This document shows, one piece after another, positions 6,220 through 6,315 of a stretch of DNA of 6,315 nucleotides. The stretch is from contig CAJTTH010000024.1 of the NCBI GenBank assembly GCA_910579125.1, forward strand, positions 42,387 to 48,701, read 5' to 3'. The DNA is from an uncultured Oscillospiraceae bacterium (GTDB lineage: Bacteria > Bacillota > Clostridia > Oscillospirales > Ruminococcaceae). Numbering within the stretch: the stretch's first letter is position 1; every line of letters starts with the position of its first letter. Below the pieces are notes generated by a model. That model searched no databases. It saw only the letters and a list, made by a program, of their open reading frames with translations, and was not told the DNA's origin. Both the position numbers and the translations under genes were made by a program.

Positions 6220-6315
6220 TTAGGAATAACGTTTTTTAACATTTTCAACAGAGTTTTCAACCAAACTGCCCGTCTTTCCACATTTTCAATGTTGATTTTT
6301 CATCAGTAAAAGCTG

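Larger units (their letters stand above)
6140..6282. other. Cluster of DnaA-box-like 9-mers, possible oriC or dnaA upstream region
   Basis: Compared with the DnaA box TTATCCACA, plus-strand 9-mers are TTATCCTCA at 6154-6162 (one mismatch), TTGTCCACA at 6196-6204 (one), TTTTCAACA at 6242-6250 (two), TTTTCAACC at 6254-6262 (three) and CTTTCCACA at 6274-6282 (two). On the minus strand TTATCAACT covers 6148-6140 (two). They lie in strongly AT-rich DNA with no gene. Such mixed TTATCCACA/TTTTCAACA arrays are typical of sequence just upstream of dnaA in Clostridia. No perfect box is present and the neighbouring gene is outside the window, so the identification is tentative. It could be a secondary DnaA-binding cluster or AT-rich coincidence. 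Confidence 0.45.

Overview
The window is a compact chemotaxis locus from what looks like a motile low-to-medium-GC Gram-positive anaerobe, most likely of class Clostridia. This placement is an inference. It rests on strong AGGAGG-type ribosome binding sites before most genes, the character of the Che proteins, and an AT-rich right end carrying DnaA-box-like repeats of the clostridial kind. No genus can be assigned from the sequence alone.

Layout. Positions 1-975 hold the 5' part of an unrecognised, soluble-looking gene on the minus strand that runs off the left edge. A divergent intergenic region of about 180 bp follows (976-1156). It contains a fair extended -10 promoter for the minus-strand gene and a much weaker promoter candidate for the plus-strand genes. 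Positions 1157-5911 form one tight plus-strand operon: cheA (histidine kinase), cheW (coupling protein), cheR (receptor methyltransferase) and cheB (receptor methylesterase/response regulator). A strong intrinsic terminator at 5933-5966 ends it. The last 350 bp contain no supportable gene. Their right half (6140-6300) is very AT-rich and carries a cluster of imperfect DnaA boxes and short inverted repeats, which suggests the edge of a replication origin or a dnaA upstream region.

How the genes work together. CheW bridges chemoreceptors to CheA. CheA autophosphorylates on His52 of its P1 domain and passes phosphate to response regulators. CheB, whose receiver domain has Asp56, is the only such partner encoded here. 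CheR adds methyl groups to receptor glutamates and phosphorylated CheB removes them, giving adaptation. CheY, receptors, CheC, CheD and flagellar genes are absent from the window, so motor output must be encoded elsewhere. All four Che proteins keep their key catalytic or binding residues and look functional.

I see no mobile element, CRISPR array, tRNA, rRNA or clearly novel system. The items most worth a second look are the unknown divergent gene and the origin-like right end.
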